A stretch of DNA of 64,000 bases from Corynebacterium pelargi (GTDB taxonomy: Bacteria > Actinomycetota > Actinomycetes > Mycobacteriales > Mycobacteriaceae), in NCBI RefSeq assembly GCF_014635485.1, contig NZ_BMCX01000003.1, positions 186,001-250,000 on the forward strand, in the 5' to 3' direction. This document shows positions 27,000-35,902 of this stretch, piece by piece. The first letter of the stretch is position 1. Every line of letters starts with the position of its first letter. A program made the position numbers and the translations under genes. Below the pieces are notes generated by a model. The model worked only from the letters and a program-made list of their open reading frames with translations. It did no database searches and had not been told where the DNA came from.

Positions 27000-27473
27000 T
27001 TAGGTAATATCGTCCCAGCTAAACGTCGGTTTTTGTACCGGTGGCTGGGGCGATTGTTCTTGTGGCTGGCTCTGCTGTTGCTGTTGCGGTGCTGGTGCAG
27101 GCTGCCCCTGTGTTGCCTGGTTATTTCCCTGTTGCTGGCGATAGGCCTGCCCAACCGTGGGTTCCGACATGATCTTTTTTGGATCGAAGCTATCCATGAA
27201 GGACTCGTCTTCGTCGAAAAGCACCTTGGCAATAGCGCCTTTGGGGCCCATGCTGCGAAGTCTGGTGATTTGCCCAATAGGCTTTTGCAGTTCCTGGAAT
27301 TCTTGGCCAAATTCGCCGTTAAGCTCGGCTTTTGCGTTGTTGATGGCCTTGCGCGCAGCGTAAATTGCCGCTTTGACGTCCTCAATCAGCCCAGGCAGAC
27401 GCTCTGGGCCGACGATGATGAGTCCGAGTACCAGGAGAAAGAGAATCTCTCCCCAACCAATGTTGGAAAACAC
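27000..27473 (-). CDS. tatB: Sec-independent protein translocase subunit TatB
   Basis: A 157-residue protein with one N-terminal membrane helix ([15 protein letters not shown]), the G-P-E-R-L-P hinge and an amphipathic helix (A-R-K-A-I-N-N-A-K), the defining TatB/TatA layout. The C-terminal half is Gln/Pro-rich and disordered, as in other actinobacteria. TatB receives folded twin-arginine precursors with TatC, which is not in this window. It follows the SigE anti-sigma gene, the usual actinobacterial order. Confidence 0.95.
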   Translation of the reverse strand: MFSNIGWGEILFLLVLGLIIVGPERLPGLIEDVKAAIYAARKAINNAKAELNGEFGQEFQELQKPIGQITRLRSMGPKGAIAKVLFDEDESFMDSFDPKKIMSEPTVGQAYRQQQGNNQATQGQPAPAPQQQQQSQPQEQSPQPPVQKPTFSWDDIT

Positions 27474-27538
27474 AGCAACTACTGTACTTCCCCATCACGC
27501 GTTCCGCTGCCCTGGGGTACGCCAAGGCTTGCCGCAAA

Positions 27539-27919
27539 TTATTGCCCGCGGTGCTCTTGGCGCAAATGCTTGAGTTTCTTACTTGCGTGCTCAAACCTGG
27601 CGCGCAAAGAAATGCGCTCTTGGATCAACTCTTCGGCACCGGGGCCTTCTGGGCAGCTTGTAGCAATGGACTGCAAGCGATCAAGCAGACGAGCCGGAGC
27701 CTGAACATCGTCTTGTTTGCAGCTTCTTAAACGCTGCGAGGCAAGCCTTTGGCGCTCGACTTCCGCGCGGCAATCCTGGCAGTGCACCAGGTGCACATGT
27801 ACCCGATGCTTGGCCACGGAGCTGAGTTCTTCATCCACAAACGCCGCCACGGCCTCGGGGCTTGGATGATCGGTGGAGGAAAACTGCCGCTTATTCGGAG
27901 TGTGCTCCAAAAATGCCAC
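27539..27919 (-). CDS. cseE: Zinc-type anti-sigma factor for SigE (CseE/RseA-like)
   Basis: A 126-residue soluble protein with the anti-sigma zinc motif H-x3-C-x2-C (H-L-V-H-C-Q-D-C, residues ~43-50) preceded by F-V-D-E-E-L. It should bind SigE and hold it inactive until envelope or redox stress. It lies downstream of sigE on the same strand with an unusually wide gap of 185 bp, so it may have its own promoter. It has no membrane helix, unlike E. coli RseA. Confidence 0.88.
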   Translation of the reverse strand: MAFLEHTPNKRQFSSTDHPSPEAVAAFVDEELSSVAKHRVHVHLVHCQDCRAEVERQRLASQRLRSCKQDDVQAPARLLDRLQSIATSCPEGPGAEELIQERISLRARFEHASKKLKHLRQEHRGQ

Positions 27920-28104
27920 GAGATATTCCTCCTTTGCCTTTCATCTCAGGGACCACTTAGGTTCAAAGCGGTGTGCAACGCGATGCACCGTGTGGCACCC
28001 ATCGTAGCGATGATGCAGCGAAGCTGCCGTGGCGAAGTCATCCACCAGCACTTGCGCCTGATCTTCTGGGCAATGCCCCTGCTAGAAGTACTAAACTATC
28101 GGGT

Positions 28105-28749
28105 TTAGCTTGCGGGGATGAGCAGTTGGGCTTCTTCGTTTTCTTCAGCCGCGCGCTCAAGGGAGGCACGCAGTTGGCTTCGGCCGCGGTGAATGCGTGA
28201 ACGCACCGTGCCCATTTTCACCCCGAGGGTGGCGGCGATTTCTTCGTAGCTCAAACCGACCACATCACACAGCACGACAGCCACGCGGAAGTCGGGGCCG
28301 AGCTCGTCGAGTGCCTGCTGGAGCACCGGGTCGAGGTTGGCCACGCTAAAGGCTTGCTCCGGGGTCATCTCCGTGCCGGGGACGCGCTCGTAGTCTTCCG
28401 GGAGAGCTTCCATGCGGATGCGGGCGCGGTGGCGAACCATATCCAAAAACAGGTTGGTGGTGATTCGGTGTAACCAGCCTTCGAAGGTGCCTGGCTGATA
28501 GTTCTTGAGCGAGCGAAATACTCGCATGAATGTCTCTTGGGTGAGATCTTCTGCGTCTTGTTGATTACCCGAAAGGCGGAAGGCGAGGCGATAGACGCTA
28601 TCGGCGTGCTCTGCTACTAGCTCTGCCCAGGTTGGCATGGCGCCTTCACCAGCATCGAAGGCTGCTGTTCCACTGAGCGTTTCTGCTTCAGTGTGTTCAG
28701 CATCCCAGGATTCAATGATGGCGGCCGAGTCGTTTCGGGTTGCTCGCAT
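28105..28749 (-). CDS. sigE: ECF sigma factor SigE
   Basis: A 214-residue extracytoplasmic-function sigma factor. Region 2 is [14 protein letters not shown] and region 4 is [10 protein letters not shown] with [13 protein letters not shown] 28749 (M-R-A-T-R-N-D) was preferred over longer readings because an ECF-type promoter motif lies about 30-55 bases upstream of it. In relatives SigE controls the cell-surface stress response. The gene is divergent from an O-methyltransferase, the order known from mycobacteria. Confidence 0.93.
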   Translation of the reverse strand: MRATRNDSAAIIESWDAEHTEAETLSGTAAFDAGEGAMPTWAELVAEHADSVYRLAFRLSGNQQDAEDLTQETFMRVFRSLKNYQPGTFEGWLHRITTNLFLDMVRHRARIRMEALPEDYERVPGTEMTPEQAFSVANLDPVLQQALDELGPDFRVAVVLCDVVGLSYEEIAATLGVKMGTVRSRIHRGRSQLRASLERAAEENEEAQLLIPAS

Positions 28750-28777
28750 GTGCAAGATTGTGCCGGAGTTGTTTAGA

Positions 28778-28806
28778 GAAAACCAACCAAGAAACTGCAT
28801 TTTCCC
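28778..28806 (-). promoter_or_regulatory. ECF-type promoter candidate for sigE (GGGAA-N18-GTT)
   Basis: On the minus strand GGGAAAA (28806 down to 28800) is followed after 18 bases by GTTTTC (28783 down to 28778), matching the GGAA / GTT promoter class used by SigH/SigE-type sigma factors. The implied 5' leader to the ATG at 28749 is about 25 bases. It would allow control by SigH or self-activation. Confidence 0.4.
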
Positions 28807-29018
28807 TGTGAATCTCACAATCGTTGTACAAGCGTTATATTTTGCCCCTAAAACTGCCACCGATCAAGCGCTTGGACGGCCTCTGCGCCACTCAGCACGG
28901 CATGGCACAGGCCAAAATAGTGTCACAATTTTCCCAATAATCACTTTGGTGCCGAACCGGCCTGCTACCCAGCAGGTCTACCCCACAACAACGCGATAAG
29001 CACCTAGAATTCGCAACT

Positions 29019-29651
29019 GTGAATGCCATGCTCCGCGAGTACATCGAATCGACAAACCCAAGCTCGGAGGCGCTGGATCAAGCCATCGCCGAGGCCAAAG
29101 AAGTAGGGCTTAATACCCCCGACGCGATGACAGGCCAGCTCCTTCAAACCCTTGCTGCCACCACCGCAGCCCAGGGGTTAGTTGCCATTACCCCGGCTGC
29201 TGATGTTGCCGGGTTGTATATGCTCGCCGGCGCTAGCGATAAGTCGGTGCTTACCTGCATCGACCCGGAACCAGAGCACCAGCAACGCGCCAAGGCCATC
29301 TTCCGCAGCGCAGGCTACCCCGGCCAGCGCGTTCGCTTCTTGCCTTCGCGCCCGCTGGAAGTACTGGGCAGGCTCGCCAAAAACAGCTACCAAGTCATCT
29401 ATGCCGAAGTCTCCCCCATCGACCTCAGCGCCTTAGTGGATGCAGCACTGCCCCTGTTGAGCGAAGGTGGCGTGCTCTTGCTTGCCGACGCCCTCCTCGA
29501 CGGCACCATTAGCGACTCAAGCCGGATCGACCGAGACACACTCGCAGCCCGCGAAGCCGATGAGCACATTTTGGCTCTCGAAGGCGTCGTGGTTGCCCGT
29601 CTGCCCCTGGGTGCGGGCCTGACCATGATCACCAAGTGCCACAAGTCTTAA
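29019..29651 (+). CDS. O-methyltransferase family 3 (SAM-dependent)
   Basis: A 210-residue Rossmann methyltransferase, class related to catechol/caffeoyl-CoA O-methyltransferases and mycobacterial Rv1220c. The SAM-binding region is unusual: the common G-T-x-x-G-Y-S segment reads A-D-V-A-G-L-Y-M-L-A-G, so cofactor binding may be weak. The acidic loop I-D-P-E-P-E-H follows. The GTG start lies 269 bp from sigE and is divergent from it. The substrate is unknown. A bidirectional terminator follows. Confidence 0.8.
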   Translation: MNAMLREYIESTNPSSEALDQAIAEAKEVGLNTPDAMTGQLLQTLAATTAAQGLVAITPAADVAGLYMLAGASDKSVLTCIDPEPEHQQRAKAIFRSAGYPGQRVRFLPSRPLEVLGRLAKNSYQVIYAEVSPIDLSALVDAALPLLSEGGVLLLADALLDGTISDSSRIDRDTLAAREADEHILALEGVVVARLPLGAGLTMITKCHKS

Positions 29652-29665
29652 GCTAGGAAAACTTC

Positions 29666-29696
29666 AAGGCTCCAGCGGTTTCCCGCTGGAGCCTTT
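29666..29696. terminator. Bidirectional terminator between the O-methyltransferase gene and glgC
   Basis: A perfect 13-bp stem AAGGCTCCAGCGG / CCGCTGGAGCCTT with a TTTC loop, followed by T, between two convergent stops. Confidence 0.82.
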
Positions 29697-29717
29697 GAGG
29701 TGTATCGAGGCGCTAGG

Positions 29718-30944
29718 TTATTGGTGCTCGACTACTTGGTTCTTGCCCACCACCACAACGCCGCCGGGGCTTACTGCAAAGCGCTGGGCGTCGCGCTCGG
29801 GCTCAACACCAATGAGCGTGCCATCGGAGATCACCACGTTCTTATCCAAGATGGCGTGGCGGACCACCGCGCCCTTGCCAATGCGCACACCGGGCATGAG
29901 CACGGAGCCTTCCACGGTGGCGCCTTCTTCTACCACCACGTCCGTAGAGAGCACGGAGTTGCGCACGGTGGCAGCAGAGATGATCGAACCCTGGCCCACC
30001 ATGGAGCTTTGGGCGATGCCACCTTGGATGAACTTTGCCGGCGGCAACTCATCGGTGTCGGTGGAACGGATCGGCCACTTGCGGTTGTAGAGGTTGAAGA
30101 TGGGGTGCACGGAGATGAGGTCCATGTGCGCCTCATAGAAGGCGTCGATGGTACCCACGTCGCGCCAGTAGGCACGATCGCGTTCGGTGGAACCCGGCAC
30201 CACGTTCTTGTTGAAGTCGTAGACGTTGGCTTCACCCTTTTCAACGAAATACGGGATGATGTCGCCGCCCATATCGTGGGTGGAATCCGGGTTGGATTCA
30301 TCTTCCTTGAGCGCCTTGATCAACGCATCGGTGCTGAAAACGTAGTTACCCATCGAGGCATAGGTCATCTCTGGGTCATCGGGTGTACCGGGGGGATCCG
30401 AGGGCTTTTCCAAGAACTCGGTGATGTTGTTGTCATCATTGGCCTGGATGCAACCAAAGGCCGATGCTTCAGAGCGCGGCACGCGGATGCCGGCAACAGT
30501 CACGGACTTGCCCGATGCAATGTGGTCTTCCACCATCTGCGAGGGATCCATGCGGTAGACGTGATCGGCGCCGAAGACGATGACGTAGTCGGGCTTTTCG
30601 TCATAGATCAGGTTCAGCGACTGCAAAATTGCATCTGCAGAACCTTGGTACCAACGCTTACCCAGACGCTGCTGGGCGGGCACGGAGGCAATGTACTGGC
30701 TGGTAGGGCCGGTGAACTGCCAGGATTGAGAGATATGGCGATCCAGTGAGTGCGACTTGTATTGCGTCAGCACGCAGATCTTCATATAACCGGCATTCAC
30801 CATATTCGACAGCACGAAATCAATGAGGCGATACACGCCGCCAAAAGGCACGGCGGGCTTCGCGCGGTCTTCGGTCAGGGGGAACAGGCGCTTGCCTTCG
30901 CCACCGGCAAGCACGATTGCTAGGACGTTTGGTTGGCTCTTCAC
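29718..30944 (-). CDS. glgC: Glucose-1-phosphate adenylyltransferase (GlgC)
   Basis: A 408-residue nucleotidyltransferase with the N-terminal signature [11 protein letters not shown], then K-P-A-V-P-F-G-G and a C-terminal left-handed beta-helix. It makes ADP-glucose for glycogen or maltose-1-phosphate-based glucan synthesis. The GTG at 30944 (V-K-S-Q-P-N-V-L) matches the usual family start; longer readings lack support. It is divergent from glgA across 112 bp, so both enzymes can be co-regulated. Confidence 0.97.
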   Translation of the reverse strand: MKSQPNVLAIVLAGGEGKRLFPLTEDRAKPAVPFGGVYRLIDFVLSNMVNAGYMKICVLTQYKSHSLDRHISQSWQFTGPTSQYIASVPAQQRLGKRWYQGSADAILQSLNLIYDEKPDYVIVFGADHVYRMDPSQMVEDHIASGKSVTVAGIRVPRSEASAFGCIQANDDNNITEFLEKPSDPPGTPDDPEMTYASMGNYVFSTDALIKALKEDESNPDSTHDMGGDIIPYFVEKGEANVYDFNKNVVPGSTERDRAYWRDVGTIDAFYEAHMDLISVHPIFNLYNRKWPIRSTDTDELPPAKFIQGGIAQSSMVGQGSIISAATVRNSVLSTDVVVEEGATVEGSVLMPGVRIGKGAVVRHAILDKNVVISDGTLIGVEPERDAQRFAVSPGGVVVVGKNQVVEHQ

Positions 30945-31056
30945 GTTCCCCAATTTAGGCGTTAAAAGTAATTCCTGCTCAAGAAACGATAAATTGCGAC
31001 TTAAACCATAGATAGGACGCCCCACGATCGGCATAACCCGTTTAGGCTTGCTAACT
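30945..31056. promoter_or_regulatory. glgC-glgA divergent promoter region
   Basis: 112 bp between the starts of glgC and glgA, with an A/T-rich core (GTAATT, ACGATAAATTGCG) near 30965-31000. Promoters for both genes must lie here. TAGGCT at about 31043-31048 is a possible glgA -10 element, 8 bases before its ATG. No operator was identified with confidence. Confidence 0.4.
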
Positions 31057-32229
31057 ATGAAGGTTGCAATGCTCACCAAGGAATATCCCCCGGAGATCTA
31101 TGGCGGAGCCGGTGTTCACGTCACCGAGCTCACCCGCTACATGCGCAAGCTCGCCCACGTCGACGTGCACTGCATGGGCGGCCCTCGCGATGAACAAGAC
31201 GTGTACGTCTACGGCGTCGATGAAGCACTCAAAGATGCCAATCCGGCAATCAAAACCCTCTCCACCGGCCTGAGGATGGCAGAAGGCTTAGGCGATGCCG
31301 AGGTGGCTCACTCCCACACTTGGTACGCAGGCCTTGGTGGTCACGTTGGTGGTTTGCTGCGCGGCATCCCGCATGTGGCTACTGCCCACTCCCTGGAACC
31401 GGATCGCCCCTGGAAGCGCGAGCAGCTTGGTGGTGGCTACGACATCTCTTCTTGGTCCGAGAAGAACACCATGGAGTATGCCGATGCCGTGATCGCTGTG
31501 TCTGCGAAGATGAAAGAGGCGATTCTCAAGGCCTACCCGCGCATTGAAGAAGACCGCGTGAAGGTCGTGCTCAACGGCATCGACACCAAGCTGTGGCAAC
31601 CGCGCCCCACCTTCGATGATGCCGAGGATTCCGTCCTGCGTGAGCTGGGTGTGCGCCAAGACCAGCCGATTGTGAGCTTTGTTGGCCGCATCACCCGCCA
31701 AAAGGGTGTTGAGCACCTGGTTAAGGCCGCACGCCACTTCGATCCTGGCGTGCAGCTTGTGCTGTGTGCCGGTGCTCCCGATACCCCGGAGATTGCCAAG
31801 CGCACCACTGAGCTCGTGCACCAACTGCAGGCCGAACGCGATGGCATCGTGTGGGTCCAAGAGATGCTGCCGAAGGAAAAGATTCAAGAAATCCTCACAG
31901 CCTCCGATGCCTTTGTCTGCCCCTCGATTTATGAGCCACTGGGCATTGTCAATCTTGAGGCAATGGCCTGCGCTACCGCCGTGGTGGCCTCTGATGTGGG
32001 CGGTATCCCTGAGGTGGTTGCCGACGGCCAGACCGGCACCTTGGTCCACTATGACGCCGATGACGCTGCTGCTTTTGAGCACGACTTGGCCGAGGCCGTC
32101 AACGCCATGGTGGCTGATCGTAAGCGTGCTGAGGCCTTTGGCGTTGCCGGTCGCGAGCGCGCCGTTGATACCTTCTCGTGGGCGAATATCGCTGAGCAGA
32201 CCATCGAGGTATATAAGTCGGTGATGTAG
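31057..32229 (+). CDS. glgA: Glycogen synthase, GT4 family (GlgA)
   Basis: A 390-residue retaining glycosyltransferase. The N-terminus [14 protein letters not shown] is the actinobacterial GlgA signature, and the donor-binding [11 protein letters not shown] motif lies near residue 295. It uses ADP- or UDP-glucose to extend alpha-1,4-glucan or form maltose-1-phosphate. ATG 31057 is chosen over an in-frame TTG 9 bases earlier. It pairs with divergent glgC. Confidence 0.95.
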   Translation: MKVAMLTKEYPPEIYGGAGVHVTELTRYMRKLAHVDVHCMGGPRDEQDVYVYGVDEALKDANPAIKTLSTGLRMAEGLGDAEVAHSHTWYAGLGGHVGGLLRGIPHVATAHSLEPDRPWKREQLGGGYDISSWSEKNTMEYADAVIAVSAKMKEAILKAYPRIEEDRVKVVLNGIDTKLWQPRPTFDDAEDSVLRELGVRQDQPIVSFVGRITRQKGVEHLVKAARHFDPGVQLVLCAGAPDTPEIAKRTTELVHQLQAERDGIVWVQEMLPKEKIQEILTASDAFVCPSIYEPLGIVNLEAMACATAVVASDVGGIPEVVADGQTGTLVHYDADDAAAFEHDLAEAVNAMVADRKRAEAFGVAGRERAVDTFSWANIAEQTIEVYKSVM

Positions 32230-32271
32230 TAAGCCGGCTGCAGTCTGACTGCAAGATTTCTTTGGCGCGAC

Positions 32272-32277
32272 TATCCT
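32272..32277 (+). promoter_or_regulatory. -10 element TATCCT of a leaderless promoter
   Basis: TATCCT ends 8 bases before the ATG at 32286 and no ribosome binding site intervenes. The acetolactate decarboxylase gene therefore probably has its own leaderless transcript rather than relying on read-through from glgA. Confidence 0.4.
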
Positions 32278-32285
32278 CGGGCGGC

Positions 32286-33026
32286 ATGAGTGACAACCAT
32301 CCGCTCAGGATTTCGCGCCACACGATTTTTCAGAGTTCATTGATGACCGCCCTACTCGACGGCATCTACGACGGCGAGCTCAGCATCGGCGAGCTTTTAG
32401 GCCACGGCAATTTTGGCATTGGCACCTTCAATGCCCTCGATGGCGAAATGATGATCATTGATGGGGTGTGCTACCAACTTCGCGGTGATGGCTCCGCGCA
32501 AGTCGCCACACTCGATCAACTCAGCCCCTTTGCCATTGCCACCAACTTTGTGCCTCGCCTCAAACTCGAAGCACCCCGCAATCTGCAGCGCAGCGAATTA
32601 AGTGAGTTCATCACCTCGCATCTACCCAGCGAGAACTTCATGTACGCGGTGCGTATTACCGGCCACTTCCAAGAGGTGAAGGTGCGCACCGTGAGTAAGC
32701 AACAGCGCCCATATCGCCCGATGACCGAGGCCACGATGGACGATAAAGAGCTTCAGTTCCACGATGTCCACGGCATCATCGGCGGTTTCCGCACCCCGGT
32801 GTACGAAAAAGGCATTGGTGTGCCTGGCTGCCATGTTCACTTTGTTGATGATGCGCGCAGCAAAGGCGGGCATGTACTCGACTTCACCCTTGCCGAGGGC
32901 ACCATTGAGGTTTGCCCCGGCACCGACCTAGAACTGCGTTTGCCCCTGACTCAGGAGTTTTCCGAGGCCAGCTTGGCGCCCGAAGACCTCGACCAGCAAA
33001 TCCACGACACCGAAGTGAAATCTTAA
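32286..33026 (+). CDS. budA: Alpha-acetolactate decarboxylase
   Basis: A 246-residue cytoplasmic enzyme converting 2-acetolactate to acetoin. The zinc ligands are visible as H-x-H (His183, His185) and a later G-G-H (His196), with the conserved H-G-N-F-G-I-G-T-F near residue 40 and the V-R-I-T-G-x-F strand near 125. No acetolactate synthase or butanediol dehydrogenase gene is nearby. It lies 15 bp before a GH32-like gene and after glgA, a place where I do not expect it from C. glutamicum order, so it may be a lineage-specific insertion. Confidence 0.92.
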   Translation: MSDNHPLRISRHTIFQSSLMTALLDGIYDGELSIGELLGHGNFGIGTFNALDGEMMIIDGVCYQLRGDGSAQVATLDQLSPFAIATNFVPRLKLEAPRNLQRSELSEFITSHLPSENFMYAVRITGHFQEVKVRTVSKQQRPYRPMTEATMDDKELQFHDVHGIIGGFRTPVYEKGIGVPGCHVHFVDDARSKGGHVLDFTLAEGTIEVCPGTDLELRLPLTQEFSEASLAPEDLDQQIHDTEVKS

Positions 33027-33041
33027 AAGAGGCTACAAACC

Positions 33042-34439
33042 ATGGCTCATCGTCCCGAACTACACGTCACCCCAGAAATCGGCATTCTTGATGCTCCTGC
33101 CGGAGCGCTTTTCGACGGCACCCACTGGCATATCTTTGCCCAGTTCAGACCCACCGCTGACGCCGGTGCCCGGTGGTCCCACCAAATTGCAGAGGGCTCC
33201 CCGCTGAACTGGGAGATCTGCGATGATGTGCTAGCACCCGAAGGCGAAGAGATTAAGGTGCGCGCAGGTTCTGTGGTGCAGACAGGCGATGAGACGCTGC
33301 TGTATTACACCTCGGTCAGCCCCGACGGCGACGAGGTACACCTGGCTAGCATCGATGATCTTGCAGCAAGCACTGAGTTTGTCAGCGATGAAGGCTCGTC
33401 GCTGGATCAAAACGTGCGCCACCGTGGGGTGGTCTTAGATGACCGCGATGGGTTTTATAACTTCCGCTCCCCCAGCGTGCGGGCGGCATTTTTAGAAGGC
33501 GAAGAGCAATCCGGCTGGCTCATGCTTGCCGTCTCCGGCAGCATGGACGAACCCCAACTGGTGTTGTTGGATTCTCAAGACGGTGTGGACTGGAAGGTGC
33601 GCGGCCCGCTATCGCTCGAAGGCGATACCGGCTTAGAAGGTGAGCGATTGGTCGCCCCTCGCTTAATCCGCCTCAAAGACCAAGTAGATGGGCAGCTTTA
33701 CGACGTCCTCATCCTCACCATCGAACGCCAGGGCATCGATATCTCTGGTTACCTTGTAGGCAAGCTAGAGCACACCACGTTCCAGGCATTTAGCCCGTTC
33801 CAGCGGATCGATTTTGGCCACGACTTCACCCGCCCGCGGATCACCTCGGTGCCTTCGGCAGTTGGAGAGCGCATGGGTGAGCGCTATAACTCCACCACGC
33901 TGTTTGGATTTATGAATGGCAGGGGCCGCAACGATACCCCCAAACAGCACCGCACCTTTAGCGAGGAGGGCTGGGCGAATTGCCTTGCCCTGCCACGAGC
34001 AGCAACGCTGCAACATCGTCGCCTCTACCAAACTCCGCCGGCAGGGCTATGGGAGGCCGTGGAATTAAGCGATCGAGCAGCGCTGTGGACAGCCGTGCTC
34101 GATGTGCCCCAGGGCGAATCCGTGTCCGTAGAGCTCGTCGATTCTCAAGGCGATGTCGCAGCCGTCATCACCCACCGAGGCGAACGACTCACACTGGATC
34201 GCTCCATGAATAAGGTGCATCAGGGTGATGCTGTGGCCGAAGCGGAACTTCACGAAGACGACACCGACGCCATCACCATCGTCGTTGATGGCCCTACCGT
34301 GGAAGTCTTTGCCGATGGCGGCCAGGTAGCCATGGCATCGCGGGTCTTCTTTGAAGGGGTCTGCAGCCAATTTAGGGTGCACAGCACCGAACGCGCCGAA
34401 GTGCAGCGCACCCACGAGCTCAGGCCAAAGTTCGCATAA
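33042..34439 (+). CDS. GH32 family-like protein lacking all three catalytic acids (probable pseudoenzyme)
   Basis: A 465-residue protein with the GH32 five-bladed propeller followed by a C-terminal beta-sandwich (V-E-V-F-A-D-G-G near 420), so overall similar to sucrase or levanase proteins. The nucleophile motif N-D-P-N-G reads D-A-P-A-G (Asp to Ala, residue ~18), the F-R-D-P motif reads F-R-S-P, and the acid/base W-E-C-P reads L-V-A-P. Classic hydrolysis of fructosides is therefore unlikely; a carbohydrate-binding or regulatory role is inference. It is probably cotranscribed with budA (15-bp gap) and ended by a strong terminator. Confidence 0.82.
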   Translation: MAHRPELHVTPEIGILDAPAGALFDGTHWHIFAQFRPTADAGARWSHQIAEGSPLNWEICDDVLAPEGEEIKVRAGSVVQTGDETLLYYTSVSPDGDEVHLASIDDLAASTEFVSDEGSSLDQNVRHRGVVLDDRDGFYNFRSPSVRAAFLEGEEQSGWLMLAVSGSMDEPQLVLLDSQDGVDWKVRGPLSLEGDTGLEGERLVAPRLIRLKDQVDGQLYDVLILTIERQGIDISGYLVGKLEHTTFQAFSPFQRIDFGHDFTRPRITSVPSAVGERMGERYNSTTLFGFMNGRGRNDTPKQHRTFSEEGWANCLALPRAATLQHRRLYQTPPAGLWEAVELSDRAALWTAVLDVPQGESVSVELVDSQGDVAAVITHRGERLTLDRSMNKVHQGDAVAEAELHEDDTDAITIVVDGPTVEVFADGGQVAMASRVFFEGVCSQFRVHSTERAEVQRTHELRPKFA

Positions 34440-34440
34440 A

Positions 34441-34470
34441 AAAAGCGGCGCCATTGCGGCGCCGCTTTTT
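34441..34470. terminator. Strong bidirectional terminator after the GH32-like gene
   Basis: AAAAGCGGCGCC (34441-34452) pairs perfectly with GGCGCCGCTTTT (34458-34469), 5-base loop, followed by T. It separates convergent genes and the A/T runs flank both sides. Confidence 0.9.
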
Positions 34471-34476
34471 GCTTGT

Positions 34477-35346
34477 TTAGGCGATCTTGCGAAGGCGAGT
34501 CACCATCGCTTTTGCACTCACGTCCATGGTGGTGGGCAGATCAGCGATCCTTTCTGCCAACACATCGGGGTGGATATGCCGCGCAGAGGGGCTCATACCA
34601 ATCTGGGTGGCAATGGACTCCTGGTTGAGCTTCATGGTGAATTCCACCGGCTGCGAAGGGCCTACCGGTTCCAGGTGGCCCGAGGCCTGCTGGATCATGC
34701 GATCGACCTTGCCACGCTCGACGTCGATAATGCCCAAAGGCTCACGCAACTCAGCCAGGTGGCCGGCATCGGCGGTCAGCACGACCACCTCGCCCCTGGG
34801 CTTGAGCACACGCGCAAACTCAGCGGCGTTGCGCGGGGCAAACACCACGGCGATGGCATCCAGGGAGGAATCGGCCAGCGGCAGACGATTCCACGCATCA
34901 GCCACCACGGCACCAACACGGGAGTGGCACTTTGCCAACAGCTTGGCGGCCGGAACGGATACGTCGAGGCCTACGCCGCGGGCACCGTGAATGGAATCCA
35001 AAATATGCGAGAGGTAGTAGCCGGTACCAGCACCGACCTCACAGATCGCGGGATCTACCTCTTCAGGCACCTCGGCATCGTCGATGACTTCCTGCACGGC
35101 CTGGGTGACAGACTCGACAAAGGGGGCAAAGTGCCCATTTGAAAGGAAGGTTTCACGAGCCTTGATCATCTCGGTGCTATCGCCGGAATAGCGAAGCCCG
35201 GCGCCGCCGGCGAGGGTGACATAACCCTGGCGGGCTACATCGTAACTATGGCCAGATGCTGAAACCACCCTCGATCCTTCGTCGACAAGCTCTAAAGCAG
35301 AACCATCGATGGGGTCGGCGAGGACGTCAATAACGTGCGAAAGCAC
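34477..35346 (-). CDS. rRNA guanine-N1 methyltransferase-like protein (RlmA family)
   Basis: A 289-residue SAM-dependent methyltransferase. The N-terminal G-H-S-Y-D-V-A-R-Q-G-Y-V and the SAM loop E-V-G-A-G-T-G-Y-Y near 103 identify the RlmA group that methylates 23S rRNA hairpin guanines. The four zinc ligands of E. coli RlmA (C-P-L-C and C-x4-H region) are not present: the start reads A-D-P-I-D-G and A-S-G-H. Target recognition may thus differ, and the exact substrate is uncertain. It is a single gene after the DUF3117 operon. Confidence 0.8.
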   Translation of the reverse strand: MLSHVIDVLADPIDGSALELVDEGSRVVSASGHSYDVARQGYVTLAGGAGLRYSGDSTEMIKARETFLSNGHFAPFVESVTQAVQEVIDDAEVPEEVDPAICEVGAGTGYYLSHILDSIHGARGVGLDVSVPAAKLLAKCHSRVGAVVADAWNRLPLADSSLDAIAVVFAPRNAAEFARVLKPRGEVVVLTADAGHLAELREPLGIIDVERGKVDRMIQQASGHLEPVGPSQPVEFTMKLNQESIATQIGMSPSARHIHPDVLAERIADLPTTMDVSAKAMVTRLRKIA

Positions 35347-35382
35347 ACACTCTCCTTGGATAGCTAAATAGTGAAAAAGGCG

Positions 35383-35553
35383 CTATGCCTGAGCAACCTC
35401 AGTAAGCAAAGAGCCCAGCTCGGCGGCTTCTTCTTTGTTCAACTCAATCACGAGGCGTCCACCGCCATCGGTGGGGATACGCATCACAATCTTGCGGCTT
35501 TCGATAACCGCTTCCATCGGACCATTGCCGGTACGAGGTTTCATCGCTGCCAT
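35383..35553 (-). CDS. DUF3117 protein, small conserved actinobacterial protein
   Basis: A 56-residue protein (M-A-A-M-K-P-R-T-G-N-G-P, then G-G-R-L-V-I-E-L near residue 35) whose sequence is almost invariant across actinobacteria. The ATG at 35553 matches the family start. It has no known function and lies 7 bp after the DivIVA-like gene, ending the gpgS operon. Confidence 0.9.
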   Translation of the reverse strand: MAAMKPRTGNGPMEAVIESRKIVMRIPTDGGGRLVIELNKEEAAELGSLLTEVAQA

Positions 35554-35560
35554 AGGTGGT

Positions 35561-35902
35561 TCACCGTTCTTTCTCACTCGAAGGGGATTCGACGATCACG
35601 TCATGCGATCGTGCAGCTCCATCTAGTTTAGCGCCCGCACCGCGGTCTTGTTCCCGGAGCATGCCAATCAATTGCTCCAACACCACATCCACCTGGGCTG
35701 GATCATAACCGCGACCGACCTGAGTAAAACGAATCTGCTCAAAATCACCCTGCGCTACAAGCAAGGCATTACGCTGCTGAGCTGCATCACTTGGTCCTGG
35801 ATCCGGCTTGGCTTGGGAAAAAGAGAAGATCACCCGCCCAAGCAGCATGCCCGCGAGCACCAACGCCACTGCCCCAATAATCCACGGCACTACTGCGAAC
35901 AT
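35561..35902 (-). CDS. Membrane-anchored DivIVA-domain protein
   Basis: A 113-residue protein with one N-terminal transmembrane helix (I-I-G-A-V-A-L-V-L-A-G-M-L-L-G) and a short cytoplasmic DivIVA-like motif (F-T-Q-V-G-R-G-Y-D-P-A-Q-V-D, residues ~58-71), then a charged tail. It overlaps the end of gpgS by 13 bases. The domain suggests a link to polar growth or cell-envelope localisation; the direct role is unknown. Confidence 0.8.
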   Translation of the reverse strand: MFAVVPWIIGAVALVLAGMLLGRVIFSFSQAKPDPGPSDAAQQRNALLVAQGDFEQIRFTQVGRGYDPAQVDVVLEQLIGMLREQDRGAGAKLDGAARSHDVIVESPSSEKER

